45,594 bases of DNA from positions 1 through 45,594 of the forward strand of contig DAHWKF010000134.1 in assembly GCA_027343785.1 (NCBI GenBank), read 5' to 3'. Shown here piece after piece: positions 1-8,585 of the stretch (the stretch's first letter is position 1; each line of letters begins with the position of its first letter). The translations under genes and the position numbers were made by a program. Source of the stretch: Leptospirillum sp. Its GTDB lineage: Bacteria > Nitrospirota > Leptospirillia > Leptospirillales > Leptospirillaceae. The notes beneath the pieces are model-generated. The model saw only the letters and a program-made list of their open reading frames with translations, had not been told where the DNA came from and did not search any database.

Positions 1-46
1 CCCCCCTTATGCAAAAATCTTTCCGGGTCGGGGATCTTTTTTAAAG

Positions 47-835
47 ATGAAGGAGAATTTTATTCCAGAAAGCAAAAATGGCGCCGATGGTTCTTCAGGG
101 CCATATACTGTAAAACTTTCCTCTCCCGGAGCGTTTTTCTATCGCGCAAGGCTTGGTGTTTATATATTCTTCTTTTTGATACTTTGGCCCCTGAACCAAC
201 ATTATGGTCCTCCATTTCTCGACAGGATTCCGGTTTCTCATACTTTCGGAAACCTTATATTGAAGATGGAGGTTTTTTTATGTTGTCTGATCTACTATGG
301 GGGCATTTTTCTGAGAATGCTCGGGGCAGCCTACATCGGCGGGAATAAAATATGGAGCCCATCCTTAAAAGCCGGGGAAATATCTGACGAGGGACCTTTC
401 AGATTCATGCGACACCCCGTCTACACCGGTTCTTTTTTGATCATCCTTTCCCTTGTCCCTCTATGCTCGCCTGTCGGAGGAGGATTTATACTCCTCTCCG
501 CCGGAGGTTTCACACTGTACCTGGCCCACTATGAAGACATTCAAATCCGGTCCCTTTATCCAGCCTCACGGGAAACCCGGAAATCCGAAAGACGGTTCCT
601 TCCCGATAAAGGATTCTACCAATTTCTTATTCTGGAAGGATTTTCAAGAGTTATTGAAAAATGGAAGGAAACGATGTCTTCCGAATTTTACAATCTGTCA
701 TTCGGTACAGGTTTCCTCGCATTTTCACTCACCTTGTCCACACGGTATTTCTGGTATGGATTTGTATTTTCACTTGTTTTCTTCCTCCTTTTCATCCTGA
801 TCGGAAAAACATATTCCCGAACACACCCTCATTAG
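47..835 (+). CDS. Isoprenylcysteine carboxyl methyltransferase-like membrane protein
   Basis: This 262-aa protein looks like a member of the ICMT/PEMT family of integral-membrane SAM-dependent methyltransferases. The segment around residues 115-135 holds the signature GPFRFMRHPVYTG; the R-H-P-x-Y core is the family's SAM-binding hallmark. Hydrophobic stretches near residues 35-52, 70-95 and 125-160 fit its membrane fold, and two further hydrophobic segments sit at the C terminus (about 218-255). The natural substrate of bacterial members is usually unknown, so no specific reaction is claimed. The ORF starts at an ATG with no clear Shine-Dalgarno upstream; the best one, AAGGAG at 50-55, lies inside the ORF, six bases before an in-frame ATT. 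It ends one base before the AGGAG-containing ribosome site of the next gene region, so the two genes are very probably cotranscribed. Confidence 0.75.
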   Translation: MKENFIPESKNGADGSSGPYTVKLSSPGAFFYRARLGVYIFFFLILWPLNQHYGPPFLDRIPVSHTFGNLILKMEVFLCCLIYYGGIFLRMLGAAYIGGNKIWSPSLKAGEISDEGPFRFMRHPVYTGSFLIILSLVPLCSPVGGGFILLSAGGFTLYLAHYEDIQIRSLYPASRETRKSERRFLPDKGFYQFLILEGFSRVIEKWKETMSSEFYNLSFGTGFLAFSLTLSTRYFWYGFVFSLVFFLLFILIGKTYSRTHPH

Positions 836-845
836 GAGAGACGCT

Positions 846-1631
846 TTGCCTCATCTGCCCCTGATCACATTTGCATCGGACTTCGGGACAAAGGATCCCT
901 ATGTCGCAGCCGTGAAAGGAGTCTTTTTCTCCAGCCTTCCCGATGCAAGGATTATCGACGTCACCCATCATCTCCCCGCTTTTCAGCCCGAACTGGCCCT
1001 TCCCTTTCTTCTTGACTCCCTACCATGGTACCCGACATGGTCGTATCATCTTGTCGTGGTGGATCCGGGGGTTGGCTCGAACAGGAAAGGTCTTCTGCTG
1101 CAGACTTCTTTTGGGTGGGCAATCATGCCTGACAACGGACTGCCCGCTCTCATCCATCGCTGGCTGGGTCCTGTCAAATTCTTTTCCCTGCAAACGGATT
1201 CCTTCCCGCAGGCAAGCGATTCGCCGACATTCCAGGCCCGGGATTTTTTTGCACCGGCACTGCTCAGGCTGATGAAAGGAGAAAGGCCGGAAACATTTGC
1301 GGCGCCCATCTCTCTCGACGAACTGGAACAACCTTCATCGTCAAGGGAAGGAGAATACCGGATCTGGAATATTGACCGGTTCGGGAATATCCTCATCGGA
1401 TTCAAGGTCACACTCCCACCTGTCAATGTGATCACGGCCTTTCGAAACCGAAAAATCCCTTACGTCAAAAAATATCAGGATGTTTTCCCCGGAAAGCTGG
1501 GGATTTTGGTCAACAGTTCCGGATGGATTGAAATTTTCTGCAGGGAAGGTTCGGCTGCCGACACGCTGGACTGCAAGGTCGGACAAAGCATTCCGATCCG
1601 GATTATTGGGGGAGATGGACGATTTCTGTAG
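846..1631 (+). CDS. SAM hydroxide adenosyltransferase (DUF62 / SAM hydrolase family)
   Basis: The 261-aa protein matches the duf-62 family of S-adenosyl-L-methionine hydrolases, which use water or hydroxide to split SAM into adenosine and methionine. Motifs seen are FASDFGTKDPYVAAVKG near the N terminus, DVTH, VVVDPGVG followed by NRKG at about residues 70-80, PDNG, and a late NIDRFGNIL segment; these are the conserved nucleoside-binding and catalytic blocks. The start is a TTG preceded by AGGAGAG at 834-840 with a five-base gap. It follows the membrane methyltransferase with only ten bases between them. A SAM-consuming enzyme next to a SAM-degrading one is notable. The family assignment is strong; the physiological role in the cell is not established. 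Confidence 0.85.
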   Translation: MPHLPLITFASDFGTKDPYVAAVKGVFFSSLPDARIIDVTHHLPAFQPELALPFLLDSLPWYPTWSYHLVVVDPGVGSNRKGLLLQTSFGWAIMPDNGLPALIHRWLGPVKFFSLQTDSFPQASDSPTFQARDFFAPALLRLMKGERPETFAAPISLDELEQPSSSREGEYRIWNIDRFGNILIGFKVTLPPVNVITAFRNRKIPYVKKYQDVFPGKLGILVNSSGWIEIFCREGSAADTLDCKVGQSIPIRIIGGDGRFL

Positions 1632-1672
1632 TTCCTGATTGGGATGAACTTCAGGAAAATCAGCTGGACCCC

Positions 1673-2083
1673 CTATTTTTCCTTTCGGAGCTTGTAGGGG
1701 AAGTTATCGTAATAATAATCGGGGGGAACGCTTTGGAGGAGATCCGGTAACTGGAAGGTTTTAATAGGGTTCCATGGTCCACGGAGATCGTCTGAAGCAA
1801 ACCAGTGGGAATGCCAGTACTGGAAATATTCTCCTTCCCGGTAATAAAGGGGACGATCCGATTGGAAAAACAGGTACAGATTTGTTCGGGGAAGAAGGGT
1901 CGGAACAGGTTGTGCGTCAAAATGAATGGGTGTAGGCGTTTCGTCGACCTGATCAGCCGGTGATGGCACCCCTCCGGTCTGGCATCCGGAAAACAGGAAC
2001 AGGCAAAAAATGGCCGCCCCCCAAATCCGTGCAGTCAATAGACTATTGACTCTGTCCCGACGGAGACATAGAATTCGGTGCAT
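1673..2083 (-). CDS. Small putative lipoprotein
   Basis: This leftward ORF encodes about 136 aa from the ATG at 2083, which is preceded by a run of six G about ten bases upstream. The ORF stays open to 2131, but that ATG has its AAGGAG 16 bases away. The N terminus carries a hydrophobic stretch ending in a lipobox (LFLFSGC), so I infer export and lipid attachment. A TTG at 2038 would give a shorter, cleaner signal peptide and cannot be excluded. The mature part is rich in aromatic residues and Tyr/Trp near the C terminus (a YYREGEYFQYWHSHW-type stretch), with no family I recognise. It lies downstream of the Fur-family gene and may be cotranscribed with it. Confidence 0.6.
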   Translation of the reverse strand: MHRILCLRRDRVNSLLTARIWGAAIFCLFLFSGCQTGGVPSPADQVDETPTPIHFDAQPVPTLLPRTNLYLFFQSDRPLYYREGEYFQYWHSHWFASDDLRGPWNPIKTFQLPDLLQSVPPDYYYDNFPYKLRKEK

Positions 2084-2210
2084 GAACGATGCGCCCCCCA
2101 AATCTCTGAAAAAACCTGTTCTTCTTATCATTGGACTTCTTGTCGTTCTCCTTGCGGGTTTATATTACGTCTCTTCAGAACTACCCCATTTTCACGCCAT
2201 GGGTCCCTGA
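2082..2210 (+). CDS. Possible 42-aa single-pass membrane protein
   Basis: A short rightward ORF begins at the ATG at 2082, sharing bases with the oppositely oriented lipoprotein start at 2083. The product has a charged N terminus (Lys-Lys), then about 19 uniformly hydrophobic residues and a short polar tail, which is the usual plan of a small membrane protein. It fills the gap between the lipoprotein gene and the Fur gene and runs 30 bases into the 3' end of the Fur gene. The ribosome site is poor (GGAG 16 bases upstream). It may be a chance ORF; codon conservation in relatives would settle it. Confidence 0.3.
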   Translation: MNDAPPKSLKKPVLLIIGLLVVLLAGLYYVSSELPHFHAMGP

Positions 2211-2648
2211 TTCGCCTTCCTCAACCACTTTCTGGCAATTTCGGCAAACCCCCTCGATTTCGATTCTATGCAACGTTCTCGCAAAACCCTCCTTCTCTAT
2301 GATCATTTCAATTTCTTCCTCAAATGGACACGCGTCGATATCCCTTATTTCTCCGCACACCCTGCAAATCAGGTGATGGTGATGCCCTTTCGATCCGACA
2401 ATATAAACATCATCACCATTTTCCCTATGGATTTTCTCAAGGATTCCGCGTTCGAGAAAAAGGTCGATCGCCCGGAACATTGTCGCCCTTCCGATAGAAG
2501 GGTCCATCTCGTTGGACTTCTTTTCAAAGTCAAGGGCTGAAAAACTTCCCGAAAAAGTTTCCAGGACACGCAACAGGGATAACCGCTGATCCGTCAGACG
2601 ATACCCACTGTTATTCAGAACCGAAAGCATTTCATCAAACGTATACAT
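2181..2648 (-). CDS. Fur-family metal- or peroxide-responsive repressor
   Basis: The 155-aa protein has the normal Fur length and layout. An N-terminal winged helix (about residues 5-80, including YRLTDQRLSLLRVL and IGRATMFRAIDLF) is followed by a dimerisation and metal domain. That domain has the His-rich HHHHLIC block at residues 89-95, one Cys-x2-Cys at 95/98 and a second at 135/138; these four cysteines are the expected structural zinc site. Whether it senses iron, zinc or peroxide cannot be told from the motifs. AAGGA lies about seven bases before the ATG. A putative lipoprotein gene lies upstream (start at 3335) and another downstream, all on the same strand. Confidence 0.88.
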   Translation of the reverse strand: MYTFDEMLSVLNNSGYRLTDQRLSLLRVLETFSGSFSALDFEKKSNEMDPSIGRATMFRAIDLFLERGILEKIHRENGDDVYIVGSKGHHHHLICRVCGEIRDIDACPFEEEIEMIIEKEGFARTLHRIEIEGVCRNCQKVVEEGESGTHGVKMG

Positions 2649-2714
2649 GACAGTCCTTGAAAATAATCCCTTGTCTGCAAATGGTCATCGGGATCGGTCG
2701 TCGGTCAAAAATTC

Positions 2715-3335
2715 CTATCCGGAAATATAAAGAAACGAAAATGCCTTGAGAGGACTCTGGGGGTAAAGGACTTTTTGCAGGAAATCTCCCAGAAAATTAA
2801 ATTCATTGACCACCTTAGGGTAGGCGGTAACGGAAGAAATCAGCATGGGATCGGTACAACCGTTAATATAGTCCCCGATACCAAAACCTTTTCGGGTATC
2901 AACCGGAACCGGAGAAAGCGTTTTGATAAACCGGTCAATATCCGAGTGGAAGAAATACCGCCTGAAAACATGGTCTTCCCAGTCGACCCATTTGACCTCT
3001 ATCGCCTGAATATACCCGTTGCTCCTGCCAATGAAACGAACGATCACCTTTTTGTCCTGCTCCGGAATTCTGACAACCCGGTTGTGTTCACACCGGATGA
3101 CAAACGGATGGGAGGAGTCAATCTCCATTGTATAAGGCAATTCGTATGGAAGTGTTTTTGGATTAAAAAAGTGATTGATAATCCTGACATTTATTCCGCT
3201 AGGACTCGCATCGGGCGTCAATCCGATATTTGACAGGGTCGTCTTCTTCTGCGTTGTGGTGCAGGCTGAAACAAAAAGTGAACAAAGGAGCAACCCCACA
3301 ACCGAAGAAAACAATTTCCTTTTTTTTGCGTCCAT
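2715..3335 (-). CDS. Putative lipoprotein of unknown function
   Basis: The 206-aa product begins with basic residues, a hydrophobic core and a lipobox (LFVSAC, Cys at about 25), so it is very probably an exported lipoprotein. A GGAGGG sits four to five bases before the ATG. The mature part contains Asp/Tyr-rich segments and a region with WVDWEDHVFRRYFF, but no family I recognise. It follows the RND pump gene with about 70 bases between, so it could be transcribed with the pump and serve the same envelope function; that link is inference from position only. Confidence 0.65.
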   Translation of the reverse strand: MDAKKRKLFSSVVGLLLCSLFVSACTTTQKKTTLSNIGLTPDASPSGINVRIINHFFNPKTLPYELPYTMEIDSSHPFVIRCEHNRVVRIPEQDKKVIVRFIGRSNGYIQAIEVKWVDWEDHVFRRYFFHSDIDRFIKTLSPVPVDTRKGFGIGDYINGCTDPMLISSVTAYPKVVNEFNFLGDFLQKVLYPQSPLKAFSFLYISG

Positions 3336-3406
3336 CGACCCTCCAAATTGATAACCCGCCGCAATTACCCGTTGAATAACCGGGCAAATAAATCCCCGCC
3401 ATCATC

Positions 3407-6400
3407 CTACGGGGATCGCTTCTGCCTTAAAGTGAAGGAATCATACCAAGAATTTACCCGATCATAAACAACCGGCACAACAATCAGGGTCAGCAGCATC
3501 GAAGACAATAATCCGCCAATGACTACCAGAGCCATCGGAACACGCAACGCTCCGCCGGCACCCCAGCCGAATGACATCGGCAACATCCCGGCGATCATCG
3601 CCAAAGTTGTCATCAATACCGGGCGAAACCTTATGGGACACGCCTCTATCAGGGCATCACGGCAGTCTTTGCCTTTTTTTCTGACCGTGTTGGTATAATC
3701 GACCAGAAGGATGGCGTTCTTGGCAACAAGACCAAACAGGATGATCAGCCCCATTGCGCTCATCAGGTTGAAGGAGCTTCCCGTGACTCTCAGTGCAATG
3801 ATTGCTCCGACAACACTGACGGGAATCGAAACCATGATGACAAGGGGGGTAAGAAAATTTTCAAACTGGGATGCCAAAACCATATATACCGCCAGAATCG
3901 AAAAAAGAATGGCCATGGAAAACTGCCCGATCGCCTGTTTGAGGACATCGCCTGACCCTCCAAACCGATAAGTATATCCGGGAAGAAACAAAGGCCTGAT
4001 ATTTTTTTCAATCTGCCCGATCGCCTTTCCGAGAGACTGCTTTCCTGTCAAATTGGCATTGATTTCTACCGATGGCATCCGATCGTCCCTGATTCTCCGT
4101 TGGCCCTCCGTCCTGAATCCTATGTCTGCGACATCCCCCAAGGAGACGATGGTTCCTTTCGAAGATATCACCGGCAATGACTCCAAACCTGACAGATTCC
4201 CCAAGGCATGCGGGTCGATTCCCAGCAGAACTTTACGTATCCCTTCAGGTTCGGAAACGGTGGCGACATCCTCTTCGTTAAGCATCAGTCTCAGCGTATG
4301 GGCGAGGGAAAGAGGACTGACTGTCTGACTGATCTCCTTCTTCTGGGCCGGATGGATAACAAGGATTTTTTGCCGGCTCATTCCCTGAAAAGCGACATCC
4401 ACCAGTCCAGGAACCTTTGCCACTTTTTCCGCTACCTGAGCCGCTATCGAGGCGAGCTTCTCCTGATCCAGTCCCATCAAAATCAGCTGCAAAGGGATCT
4501 CGGGGGTGTTTCCTCCCAGGAGGGAAACTCTGTCCACAGACGCCCGGTCCGCCCCATCCTTCGAAAATAAAACCCGAACCATTTCCATGGATTGGTCCTG
4601 GGAGACCGATCGCTCCCTGAGAGGTTGGAGCATGACATAAATGTACCCCTGATTCATGGGTGTTTCCGGGTTTCCTCCTATCTGGTAAAAGACAGACGCG
4701 ACGCCCTTCATATGACGGATTTTGCTCGAAATCTCAAGAAATCGTTGGTCGGCATATGCCGGGGAGGAGGAGTTGCCTGCAGTCATCTTGACCAGATACA
4801 CACCCTGGTCCGTCTCGGGTACCAGATCAATGCCAATACCGGGAACAAGAAAGGCGACTCCGGCAATGGATGCAACCGTCGCCAAGAGAACAGCCCTGGG
4901 GTGGGAAAGACTCCAGACCAGAACTTTCCGGTAACGTTCCCGCCCCCTTTCCAGCAGGGAAAACGCGGATTTTCCCGGAAGCTGTCGTTGTCCCGGAAGT
5001 TTGGACGCAAGCACAGGGGTCAGGGTCAGGGAAACCAGCATGGACATGAGAACGGCAAATGAAACTGTCAGGCCGAATTCATGAAAAAATTTCCCGAACA
5101 CTCCCTTCATAAATGCTACCGGAATGAAAACGGCAACAATGGAGAATGTTGTTGCCAGAACAGCCAATCCGATTTCCCCCACACCTTCCCTGGCCGCGCG
5201 GCAAGAATCATGGCCCATCTCCCGATGACGCGAAATGTTTTCCAGAACAACGATCGCATCGTCCACCAGGATTCCGACCACCAGTGAAAGACCCAGCATT
5301 GTCAGGGTGTTCAGAGTGAAATGGGCGAGCTTCATGATGGCGAAAGTGGCAATGACCGAAGCCGGGATGGCAAGGGAAGCAATGATCGTGGAGGACCAGG
5401 AACCCAGAAAAAGAAAAATTACAAGAACGGTCAGGGCACCGCCCAGAAAAAGGGTTTCAAAAAGCTCCCTGTCGTTTCGGGCGACAAAACCGGATAAATC
5501 CATCCGCACGATCGGTCGGTTACCGATCCCGGCGGGCAATGTCAGTCCGTGAAGCAGTTTCCGAACCTTCTTCGAAACTTCAATACCGTTGGCGTCCGTT
5601 TTCTTATAGATCTTGAAACCAACCGCAGGCTTTCCCTCAAGACGGAGAATCGAGGAAGGGGATTCCGGAGACTCCTCTATGGAGGCGATGCGGGACAGTG
5701 GTAAACGGATCCCGTTTTCCAAGGGGATCGAGAGATTTTCAAGAGCTTTTGGCGTCAGTTTTTCCCCCCTGGTTTCCACCAGAAACTCCTGTCTCCCCTG
5801 AATAACCTTCCCCGTAGGAACCAGAAGGGAAGCCGCCTTGATCGATGAGATCAGAGATTCTATCGTTAACTTGTACCGGGAAAGGGAACGCGGGTTGATC
5901 CATATGTGCAGGACCTTCTCCGGGGGCCATATCGGTGTCACCGACGAGACACCCGGAAGAGCCCTGATCGGACTGACCATATGCGTCCTCAACCATAACC
6001 GGTCAAACGATCCACCGGAATCTCCCAAAGGGAACAGGATCCAGAGCAAAGGCATTTCTGTCGGTGTCACCCGCGAAATCACCGGCTGGGAAACATCTCC
6101 GGGAAAAAGGTGTCTCACCTGCTGAACCTTTTCCTCGACCAACGAAAGCATTCTTCCGGTTTTCGCAGAATCGGGGAAAATCAGCGTGACCGTTGCGGCT
6201 CCGGGGACACTGATCGAATGGATATGCTGAATCCCCGGCAATGTGGAAAGTGCGTTTTCCAGGGGGATCGTCAGCTTTTGTTCGATCACCCTGGAACCCG
6301 AGCCGGGCTCCTGAAATGTCACAGATATGATCGGAAAGGAAACCTTCGGAAAAAGATCTTCGCCGAGCCGGAAATAGGAGACCGCCCCGCTGATGACAAG

Positions 6401-6460
6401 CGCCAAAAGCATCATGCTGACAAAAACCGGACGTCTCAGCGCCAGATCAGAAAGAAACAT
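3407..6460 (-). CDS. RND-family efflux transporter (AcrB/HAE1-like inner-membrane pump)
   Basis: At 1017 aa this is a full-length resistance-nodulation-division pump, expected to be a proton-driven trimer in the inner membrane that exports hydrophobic compounds. The N terminus FLSDLALRRPVFVSMMLLAL is typical. The transmembrane segment VVGILVDDAIVVLENISRH carries the paired Asp residues used for proton relay, and the later GLVAKNAILLVDYTN carries the matching Lys. Two large periplasmic loops lie between segments 1-2 and 7-8 as usual. No membrane-fusion protein or TolC-like gene adjoins it: upstream is a divergent thiol-fold gene and downstream a lipoprotein gene. The adaptor must be encoded elsewhere if the pump is tripartite. 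An AGGTGA site lies about ten bases before the ATG. Confidence 0.92.
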   Translation of the reverse strand: MFLSDLALRRPVFVSMMLLALVISGAVSYFRLGEDLFPKVSFPIISVTFQEPGSGSRVIEQKLTIPLENALSTLPGIQHIHSISVPGAATVTLIFPDSAKTGRMLSLVEEKVQQVRHLFPGDVSQPVISRVTPTEMPLLWILFPLGDSGGSFDRLWLRTHMVSPIRALPGVSSVTPIWPPEKVLHIWINPRSLSRYKLTIESLISSIKAASLLVPTGKVIQGRQEFLVETRGEKLTPKALENLSIPLENGIRLPLSRIASIEESPESPSSILRLEGKPAVGFKIYKKTDANGIEVSKKVRKLLHGLTLPAGIGNRPIVRMDLSGFVARNDRELFETLFLGGALTVLVIFLFLGSWSSTIIASLAIPASVIATFAIMKLAHFTLNTLTMLGLSLVVGILVDDAIVVLENISRHREMGHDSCRAAREGVGEIGLAVLATTFSIVAVFIPVAFMKGVFGKFFHEFGLTVSFAVLMSMLVSLTLTPVLASKLPGQRQLPGKSAFSLLERGRERYRKVLVWSLSHPRAVLLATVASIAGVAFLVPGIGIDLVPETDQGVYLVKMTAGNSSSPAYADQRFLEISSKIRHMKGVASVFYQIGGNPETPMNQGYIYVMLQPLRERSVSQDQSMEMVRVLFSKDGADRASVDRVSLLGGNTPEIPLQLILMGLDQEKLASIAAQVAEKVAKVPGLVDVAFQGMSRQKILVIHPAQKKEISQTVSPLSLAHTLRLMLNEEDVATVSEPEGIRKVLLGIDPHALGNLSGLESLPVISSKGTIVSLGDVADIGFRTEGQRRIRDDRMPSVEINANLTGKQSLGKAIGQIEKNIRPLFLPGYTYRFGGSGDVLKQAIGQFSMAILFSILAVYMVLASQFENFLTPLVIMVSIPVSVVGAIIALRVTGSSFNLMSAMGLIILFGLVAKNAILLVDYTNTVRKKGKDCRDALIEACPIRFRPVLMTTLAMIAGMLPMSFGWGAGGALRVPMALVVIGGLLSSMLLTLIVVPVVYDRVNSWYDSFTLRQKRSP

Positions 6461-6597
6461 GAATCAACACTCACCTCTGTTGTGCGGTGGTAGCCGAGTA
6501 AAGAAGGGTTTTCAAAACGGACTGAACGGGCGCATAATAATAGCAAAGCTTCGCTGCTAAACATACCCCGATGGGGGATAGGGAGAGGTCATTGCTG

Positions 6598-7098
6598 ATG
6601 GGGAAGGTCAGGGTTCTTGTTATCGGTCCGTCGCTCTTTTTCCTGTTGCTGACGGCAGCTTCCTGCAACTGGTTCCTGAGCTTTCCCAAACAGGGCACCC
6701 GGGCTCCGATCAGCCACAATCCCGTACTGAAGATCGGGGAACGATACACCGATCTCTGTACAATGAACGTACCGGACCATCTGCACAGGGAAAGCATCAG
6801 CCACGCCGTTTTTCATCACCGACCGTTCCTGATCTTTTTCGGTGCCCCCGTCCACTGCACTCCTTGTGTCCATGAAGACAGGCTGATCAAGGGATTGATG
6901 GATCTCTACCATAATCGCATGGCTTTCATTCACATTGATGACTATGAAGATTCGGAACAGGCAACGGTTCACGATTGGCGAGTCCACGGCGAACCATGGG
7001 TCGCGCTCATCAATCGGGAAGGAACGATTGCCAGGGTCATTCCCGGCGACGCGAGCTACGACTCCCTTGACAGCATGATCAAAAAACTGATCAGGTAG
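6598..7098 (+). CDS. Thioredoxin-fold lipoprotein with CTPC active site
   Basis: I place the start at the ATG at 6598 because GGGAGAGG at 6581-6588 lies nine bases before it; the ORF opens earlier at 6571. The resulting 166-aa protein has a signal peptide ending in LLTAASC (Cys 23), a good lipobox. The mature domain carries FFGAPVHCTPC (active-site Cys 87 and 90), a following helix, and a cis-proline segment GEPWVALINREG, which together define a thioredoxin fold. It is likely a membrane-anchored periplasmic disulfide reductase or redox carrier, of the type used in cytochrome maturation or in copper or peroxide handling. It is divergent from the RND pump gene. Confidence 0.75.
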   Translation: MGKVRVLVIGPSLFFLLLTAASCNWFLSFPKQGTRAPISHNPVLKIGERYTDLCTMNVPDHLHRESISHAVFHHRPFLIFFGAPVHCTPCVHEDRLIKGLMDLYHNRMAFIHIDDYEDSEQATVHDWRVHGEPWVALINREGTIARVIPGDASYDSLDSMIKKLIR

Positions 7099-7189
7099 AT
7101 CTGTCCCGGCTCCCTCTCTCCTCTTCCCTGTTGATGTGACGGGTAAAGGCTATCCGATGACCAGGATTTCGCTTGGCCCGGATCACTTA

Positions 7190-8494
7190 TCAAAGGAGTC
7201 GAGCCGGCCAAATTTTCTGCTGACGAATCCACAAAAGAGTGTCTTTCTTCGATTTCAGGATTCCATTCTCCTGAAGCTGCCAGATTTCCCGAAGGATTTC
7301 CCCCAGAAAAGGGGAAGGCAAAATCCCCTCTTTGGCAAGATCGTCCCCCGAAACCCAAAATAACGGCTCCCGTTTCGTTTCAGCAGTAGCAAAAAAAAGA
7401 TCCCACCAATCCAATAACTCCCCTCCGGAAAGAATGGCCGCAAGAAAGACCTGTTGCGGCGACACTCCAACAAATGGCGCATTTCTGTTTTCCTTTTTTT
7501 TCCGGCAACTTCCCGTATCGGCCATGAGATCTTCTCCCTTCGAACCGAAAAGTGCGTTCATGACAGTCCGGGCCACCTTGACAGGAACACCCAACACATC
7601 GACAGCCTTCCGGCACTCTCCCCTGGGAAGACCGTAAAAAAGAGCCAACAGAAGCAAACATTCCGGCCAATATTTTCCCATTGAAGAAAAATATTTCCCG
7701 TGGCGCAAAAATCGATCCCAGGCAAAAACTCGCTTCCGGCGCAAGGATGAGGGATGAAGGGAAGGGAGCAGGTCCCCCCAGGGAGCCTCCTCCAGCCACC
7801 GCAGCGCAATGGATATTCTCGCCTCTTCCAGGACTGTATGGCGGACTTCCTCCCAGATGCGACTTTTTGACGCCTGTAACAGAAAACCTTTTTTCCGTGC
7901 TTCCAGCAACGCCTGGGAGACAGAAGGAGAAAGGCCGAACCCCAAACGCTCCTGGAACCTGAACATCCTGAACATCCTTGCGGGATCATCCCTGAATGAC
8001 TCCGGATAAAGAATCCGCAACTGTTTATGAGCAAGGTCTTCTTTCCCCCCTGCGGGATCCAGGAGTTCCAGGCCGTTTCCCGGAGGGAATGGGAGAAGCA
8101 GTGCCATTGCATTGACCGTAAAATCCCTTCGGAACAGGTCTTCTCCAATGGAAGCGGGGAAAACAACAGGCATTCCCCCCGGGATCGGATACTGATCTCT
8201 CCTGCAGGACGCGATATCGACACGGATCGAAATGTTTCTATGGGGAAAATGGAGTCTGGATGTTCCGAAGGGGGATTCTGAAACAACCGGAACGCCCAAT
8301 GATTCCGATATCTTCCTCCCCCACAAAATAGCGTCCCCTTCGACTGCAAGGTCGATTTCCGGCCGGGAAGGGCGTCCTAGCATGAGCATGTCCCGAACCC
8401 ATCCCCCCACGATATAGGCCTTACCCTCCGGGGGAGGAACAAGCCGGTGAAGAAAAGACTTCCAAAAAGGGACACCCTCTAGAAAAACCCGCAC
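7190..8494 (-). CDS. tRNA nucleotidyltransferase / poly(A) polymerase family protein
   Basis: This 434-aa protein belongs to the class II CCA-adding enzyme / poly(A) polymerase family, which builds or repairs tRNA 3' ends. Visible blocks are YIVGGWVRDMLMLGR (residues 28-41), the metal-binding segment PEIDLAVEGD, the FRRDFTVNAMAL block and the DPARMFRMFRFQERLGF block. A C-terminal VSGDDLAKEGILPSPFLGEIL segment is typical of bacterial members. The usual catalytic Asp-x-Asp reads Glu46-Ile-Asp48 here. Start is GTG with GGAG seven bases upstream. Because some bacteria split the task between CC-adding and A-adding enzymes, the exact specificity is open. It converges on the thioredoxin-fold lipoprotein gene and diverges from the TPR gene. 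Confidence 0.85.
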   Translation of the reverse strand: MRVFLEGVPFWKSFLHRLVPPPEGKAYIVGGWVRDMLMLGRPSRPEIDLAVEGDAILWGRKISESLGVPVVSESPFGTSRLHFPHRNISIRVDIASCRRDQYPIPGGMPVVFPASIGEDLFRRDFTVNAMALLLPFPPGNGLELLDPAGGKEDLAHKQLRILYPESFRDDPARMFRMFRFQERLGFGLSPSVSQALLEARKKGFLLQASKSRIWEEVRHTVLEEARISIALRWLEEAPWGDLLPSLHPSSLRRKRVFAWDRFLRHGKYFSSMGKYWPECLLLLALFYGLPRGECRKAVDVLGVPVKVARTVMNALFGSKGEDLMADTGSCRKKKENRNAPFVGVSPQQVFLAAILSGGELLDWWDLFFATAETKREPLFWVSGDDLAKEGILPSPFLGEILREIWQLQENGILKSKKDTLLWIRQQKIWPARLL

Positions 8495-8585
8495 GCGTCT
8501 GCTCCAAAAAGAATGAAGGGAGGTTGCATATTTCCGGAACCGAAGGACTTCAGGTAAAATGTTTCAAGAATCCAGGAGAATCCCA

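Noticed and set aside
6471..6797. A 108-aa leftward ORF upstream of the RND gene
   Set aside because: It overlaps the thioredoxin-fold lipoprotein gene antisense and has no recognisable features.
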